Origin: Hahella sp. KA22
GTDB lineage: Bacteria; Pseudomonadota; Gammaproteobacteria; Pseudomonadales; Oleiphilaceae
DNA: 64,000 nt
NCBI RefSeq assembly: GCF_004135205.1
Contig: NZ_CP035490.1
Location: forward strand, 806,001 to 870,000
Reading direction: 5' to 3'
Each line of letters opens with the position of its first letter. Positions within the stretch are counted from its first letter, which is position 1. This document shows, piece by piece, positions 60,523 through 64,000 of the stretch. The translations under genes and the position numbers were made by a program. The notes beneath the pieces are model-generated. The model made no database searches, was not told where the DNA came from, and was given only the letters and a program-made list of their open reading frames with translations.

Positions 60523-61767
60523 ATGAAACACGAAATTAAGACGATCGAACTTCCCTGCGGCAAGCTTGAAGTGGGTATGTTCGTCAGCCAGTTGGATCGT
60601 CCCTGGCTGGATACGCCGTTTCCGTTACAAGGCTTTTTGCTGCGCACCCGGCGTGATATCGAATTACTGCAACAGTTTTGCGATTACGTTTATATCGATA
60701 CGGTTAAAGGGCGCAAACCCAAGGGCGGCGTTTCGCCTTTGTCTGTAAACATCAAGGACTCCCTGCAACGCCGTCGCAAATTGTTGCCTGGCGTCAAGCT
60801 GCACAATTATGTGGATGTCGCGCCGCTGGAAGAAGAGATGCCAGTGGCCAAAGCGCTGTACAAAGATTTCAGCGCCAACGTCGCCTATCTGATGGATGAA
60901 ATGAGTCGCGGCGCCTCCTTCCAGCTCAAGAAATTCCAGGCTTTGGTGGCGCCTATGGTGGAAAGCGTTATCCGCAACCCGGACGCCTGCGCCTTGATGG
61001 CCCGGATGAAGAATCAGGACTCATACGCCTACAAACACTCCATGAGCGTTTCCGTCTGGTGCGTCATCATGGGGCGCCAATTGGGTCTGTCACAGAAAGA
61101 CCTGGAGGAACTGGCGGTCGGCGGGCTGTTATTGGATGTCGGCAAGCTGCAACTGCCGGCGGAGCTGTTGATGCAGGCGCGCCGCCTTGAGGACCATGAG
61201 TTCGAACTGATGAAAAGCCATGTGGCGCGTGGGCTGGAGACCGTGAAGAATATCGAGGGCGTCAGCCGCACCATATTGGCCATGGTGGAGAACCATCATG
61301 AGCGCCACAACGGCTCCGGTTACCCACGAGGCATGGCGGCGAACGCGATTCCCATCTACGCCCGCATTGCGTCTCTGGCGGATTGCTATGACGCCATCAC
61401 CAGCCAACGGCCATACGCTCATCCTCTGCCTCCCTCTGAAGCGGTGCGCAAACTGTATGAATGGCGCAATGTGGAATTTCAGGCGGAACTGGTAGAAGAG
61501 TTTATCCAGGCGGTAGGCATTTACCCCGCGGGGACCCTGGTCGAGTTGACCGACGGACAAGTGGGTATCGTCATCGGAGAGTATCGCTCCAGACGCCTGC
61601 GACCCCGTTTGCTGATGTTGCTGGACGGCGAGAAAAACCTTTACGACGTCCCCAGAGAGCTCGACTTGCTGGATTGTCTGGAAACCAGCGCAGGGCAGCC
61701 GCTGCATATCGAGCGCAGCCTGGAGCCCGGCTCTTATGACATTGATCCTGAAACGCTCTATATCTAG
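60523..61767 (+). CDS. HD-GYP-domain protein with altered HD motif
   Basis: The 414-residue protein has an N-terminal DUF3391-like domain (IELPCGKLEVGMFVSQLDRP) and a C-terminal HD-GYP domain of the c-di-GMP phosphodiesterase type. Present are the first His (YKHSMSVS, His172), His233 in KSHVARG, HHE (His258-Glu260), NGSGYP and Asp287 in LADCYDAIT. The HD motif itself, normally HDIGK, reads LDVGK (Leu204-Asp205), so one metal ligand is missing. The enzyme may be inactive, use a different metal centre or act as a c-di-GMP sensor. An EAL-domain gene follows after 11 bases and is probably cotranscribed. Confidence 0.9.
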   Translation: MKHEIKTIELPCGKLEVGMFVSQLDRPWLDTPFPLQGFLLRTRRDIELLQQFCDYVYIDTVKGRKPKGGVSPLSVNIKDSLQRRRKLLPGVKLHNYVDVAPLEEEMPVAKALYKDFSANVAYLMDEMSRGASFQLKKFQALVAPMVESVIRNPDACALMARMKNQDSYAYKHSMSVSVWCVIMGRQLGLSQKDLEELAVGGLLLDVGKLQLPAELLMQARRLEDHEFELMKSHVARGLETVKNIEGVSRTILAMVENHHERHNGSGYPRGMAANAIPIYARIASLADCYDAITSQRPYAHPLPPSEAVRKLYEWRNVEFQAELVEEFIQAVGIYPAGTLVELTDGQVGIVIGEYRSRRLRPRLLMLLDGEKNLYDVPRELDLLDCLETSAGQPLHIERSLEPGSYDIDPETLYI

Positions 61768-61778
61768 ATGGAGTCATC

Positions 61779-63077
61779 ATGAGCGACGCCCTCAACACGA
61801 CGACGCCGCAGCGCAGTGAGTTTCTGCAGGAACTGCGGCGCGCTGCGTCAGTGTTGCCGGAGGGACGTGTGCTGGGCGTCATTGTCTTCGACCTGCGGCG
61901 TTTGCTGAGGACCAACGAAATATATGGCGACGCGGTCGGCGATCACCTGTTTCAGGCCGTCGGCGAGCGTCTGCATAAACTCAGGGAAGGAAAAGGCCCG
62001 GTCTTTTGCGTGGGCGACGGACGCTTCGCCATTACAGTGCAGGCGGTCAGCGCGGCGATATTGCAACTGGCGGCGCAGCAAATGCTTAAGGTGCTGGAAC
62101 AGCCCCTGGATATCGATAGTCACCGCCTTAGCGTGCATCTTACCTGTGGCGGCGCCAGTTACCCCGCTCATACCTCAAGACCGGAGACTTTGTTGACCTG
62201 TGCGGAGCAGGCGCTGTCTGGAGCCAAGTATCTGCGCGTGCGCTATATGGACTATAGCGACATGCCGGAAAGCCATCGGCTGGGAGACTGGAACATTGAA
62301 AGGGAAGTCATCCAGGCGATTGAGCAGAACTCACTGGAACTGTACTTCCAGCCTAAAATTCATATTCCCTCGCAATCCGTCGCCGGCGCTGAAGCGCTAT
62401 TGCGGTGGCGCAGTCCGACCCGAGGATATGTGTCGCCGGAACTGTTTATTCCCTATATCGAAAACGCCGGTCTTTCCTATGAACTGCAGAAGTGGGTGCT
62501 CAATACCGCCTTGCGCCTGGGACGCGACTGGCTGGACCGCTATCCTGACTTCGCCCTGGCGGTGAATATCTCGCCGGAGTTCGTCTCCAATCCTGAACTG
62601 AGCAATCTGGTGTTGGGCGCGCTGGGCATATGGGACACCGAGCCGGAAAATCTGGTGCTGGAACTGACGGAAACTGTGTTGCTGTGGGAGCGCAGCCGCA
62701 GCATCGATAATCTGGAGTCGCTGAGGGTGACTGGCGTTTCAGTCGCGATTGACGATTTCGGCACGGGCTACTCTTCGCTGGAATACTTTAAAGATTTACC
62801 CGCCAACCAATTAAAAATCGATAAAGCGTTTGTCTTTCGCATGCTGGACCATCCTGCGGACGGCGATATGGTGGGCCTGATGATTCGTCTGGCGCATATC
62901 TTCGGCATGCAGGTGGTGGCGGAGGGCGTGGAGGACGCCGCCTCGTTGCATCGACTGGCGGCCATGGGCTGTGAGCAGGCGCAGGGCTATTATTTTTGCA
63001 AACCCATTCCCCGCGACGCGTTCACCGAATGGATGCAGGCGTTTGATCCGGCGCAGTATTTCCGCGAAGACGCCTAG
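61779..63077 (+). CDS. EAL c-di-GMP phosphodiesterase with degenerate GGDEF domain
   Basis: The 432-residue protein has an N-terminal GGDEF-like domain whose signature is reduced to VGDGRFAI, so it is not expected to make c-di-GMP. A complete EAL domain follows: GAEALLRW (Glu205), NISPEF, VLELTET, AIDDFGTGYSS (Asp325, Asp326), LKIDKAF and VVAEGVED. All catalytic residues look intact, so c-di-GMP hydrolysis is likely. It lies 11 bases after the HD-GYP gene, whose catalytic motif is damaged, suggesting that the pair divides sensing and hydrolysis. Confidence 0.92.
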   Translation: MSDALNTTTPQRSEFLQELRRAASVLPEGRVLGVIVFDLRRLLRTNEIYGDAVGDHLFQAVGERLHKLREGKGPVFCVGDGRFAITVQAVSAAILQLAAQQMLKVLEQPLDIDSHRLSVHLTCGGASYPAHTSRPETLLTCAEQALSGAKYLRVRYMDYSDMPESHRLGDWNIEREVIQAIEQNSLELYFQPKIHIPSQSVAGAEALLRWRSPTRGYVSPELFIPYIENAGLSYELQKWVLNTALRLGRDWLDRYPDFALAVNISPEFVSNPELSNLVLGALGIWDTEPENLVLELTETVLLWERSRSIDNLESLRVTGVSVAIDDFGTGYSSLEYFKDLPANQLKIDKAFVFRMLDHPADGDMVGLMIRLAHIFGMQVVAEGVEDAASLHRLAAMGCEQAQGYYFCKPIPRDAFTEWMQAFDPAQYFREDA

Positions 63078-63097
63078 CGCTTACGTGTGCATCCGCA

Positions 63098-64000
63098 TCA
63101 GGCGCTCATCATTGTCAGCGCGGTGTCCAGCATACGGTGAGAAAAACCCCACTCGTTGTCATACCAGGCCAGCACCTTGACCATACCTTCATGGGACTGG
63201 GTATGGTTGGCGTCGAAAATGGCGGAGGCGGTGGAATGAGTGAAGTCGATGGAGACCAGCGGCTGGTCGTTGTACTCCAGAATTGGCGTCTCCCGGCTGG
63301 CCGCGAGCATCATGGCGTTGATCTCCTCGGCGCTGACATGGCGCGCCACCTTCAGAGACAAATCCAACAGGGACACATTGGCGGTGGGCACCCGCACCGC
63401 CATGCCGGTCAAACGGCCTTCCAGCCCCGGCAGCACCTTGCCAATGGCGCGCGCGGCGCCGGTGCGGGTGGGGATCATGGACAGCCCGGCGGCTCTGGCG
63501 CGGAACAGATCTTTCTTATGCGCCAGATCCAGCAGATGCTGGTCGTTGGTGTAGCTGTGAATGGTGGTCAGCACGCCTTGTTCGATGCCCAGGTTTTCAT
63601 GCAGCACCATCGCCACCGGCGCCAGGCAGTTGGTGGTGCAGGAGGCGTTGGAGACGATGGCGTGGCGGGCTTCAAGCACATGCTCGTTGACGCCGTACAC
63701 CACCGTGGCGTCGGCGTCTTCGGAAGGGGCCGAGATCAGCACTTTCGAAGCGCCGGCCATGATATGGGCTTCGGCTTTTTCCCGTTTGGTGAACCTGCCA
63801 GTGCATTCCAGCACCAGGTCCACGTTGGCCACCGCCCAGGGTAATTCCAGAGGGTCGCTGTGCTGCAGCATGGCGATGTCGTCGCCGGCGACGTGCAACA
63901 GTTCGCCACTGAGCCGCACGTCCTGATTGAATTTGCCATGAATGGAGTCGTAGCGCAGCAGGTGGGCGCAGGTCTCCCGATCCGCCAGATCGTTGATCGC
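63098..64000 (-). CDS. gap: Glyceraldehyde-3-phosphate dehydrogenase, C-terminal part
   Basis: The frame runs from the stop at 63098 to the right edge without interruption, so the N-terminus lies outside the window; an internal GTG at 63919 is not the start (YDSIHGKFNQDVRLSGE reads through it). The catalytic SNASCTTNCLAP contains the active-site Cys. TIHSYTNDQHLLDL, TRTGAARAIGKVLPGLEG, RVPTANVSLLDL and AWYDNEWGFSHRM are highly conserved GAPDH segments. The HSYTNDQ loop is shared by glycolytic and erythrose-4-phosphate dehydrogenases; the visible part fits a type I GAPDH. It converges with the EAL gene. Confidence 0.93.
   Translation of the reverse strand, partial: AINDLADRETCAHLLRYDSIHGKFNQDVRLSGELLHVAGDDIAMLQHSDPLELPWAVANVDLVLECTGRFTKREKAEAHIMAGASKVLISAPSEDADATVVYGVNEHVLEARHAIVSNASCTTNCLAPVAMVLHENLGIEQGVLTTIHSYTNDQHLLDLAHKKDLFRARAAGLSMIPTRTGAARAIGKVLPGLEGRLTGMAVRVPTANVSLLDLSLKVARHVSAEEINAMMLAASRETPILEYNDQPLVSIDFTHSTASAIFDANHTQSHEGMVKVLAWYDNEWGFSHRMLDTALTMMSA

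Noticed and set aside
1-64000. tRNA genes, CRISPR arrays, transposases or integrases
   Set aside because: No T-loop/acceptor patterns, regularly spaced repeats or recombinase motifs were seen by eye; a dedicated scan was not possible.

Overview
The window looks like chromosomal DNA of a free-living, probably marine gammaproteobacterium. The evidence is a moderately GC-rich background (sampled lines near 55%), a complete recCBD cluster, a Tsx channel, a lipoprotein pullulanase, selD-mnmH, a glucosylglycerate (compatible solute) operon and abundant c-di-GMP and chemotaxis proteins. The gene set resembles Hahella and its relatives. The genus is a guess from gene content, not a computed placement.

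Layout. 1-389: end of an outer-membrane beta-barrel gene. 405-9102 (minus): recC, recB and recD overlapping at ATGA junctions. 9573-12554: secreted M14 zinc carboxypeptidase. 13001-14475: Tsx channel and a GNAT acetyltransferase. 14583-18690: an MglA-like GTPase, a soluble histidine kinase and a receiver-GspE/PilB ATPase fusion, which look like one signalling-to-motor operon. 18691-20828: an AT-rich island holding an SMC-like/DUF3696 ATPase and a PIN-like nuclease, the best candidate here for an undescribed defence-type system. 20836-25088 (minus): a secreted protein, a small membrane protein and a three-gene ABC/HlyD exporter. 25339-29394: a PAP2-like protein, selD-mnmH and an alpha/beta hydrolase. 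29423-30639: a YopT/AvrPphB-like cysteine protease and a divergently transcribed small acidic protein. 30682-34043: SEC-C protein, TonB-like protein, YceI protein, a pair of REP-like repeats and a lipoprotein.

34241-39401 (minus): pullulanase and an orphan sugar-binding protein. 39922-41654: divergent isochorismatase-like hydrolase and GlxA-type regulator. 41887-46935: PAS chemoreceptor, HDOD protein, RmlD-like reductase and EamA transporter. 47098-53957: a tightly overlapping RDD - SpoIIM - DUF4129 - DUF4350 - MoxR - DUF58 operon. 54187-55884: two membrane-associated proteins. 55954-59945 (minus): glucosyl-3-phosphoglycerate phosphatase, glucosyl-3-phosphoglycerate synthase and a GH13_18 phosphorylase, read together as synthesis and recycling of glucosylglycerate. 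60523-63077: a degenerate HD-GYP protein followed by a degenerate-GGDEF/EAL protein. 63098-64000 (minus): glyceraldehyde-3-phosphate dehydrogenase, cut by the right edge.

Two copies of a structured intergenic element (41666-41804 and 54023-54172) share a 113-nt core that I count at 104 identical positions. It has four predicted hairpins, and two base pairs of the main stem change in a compensatory way. It matches no family I recognise. No tRNA, rRNA, CRISPR array, transposase or integrase was seen.
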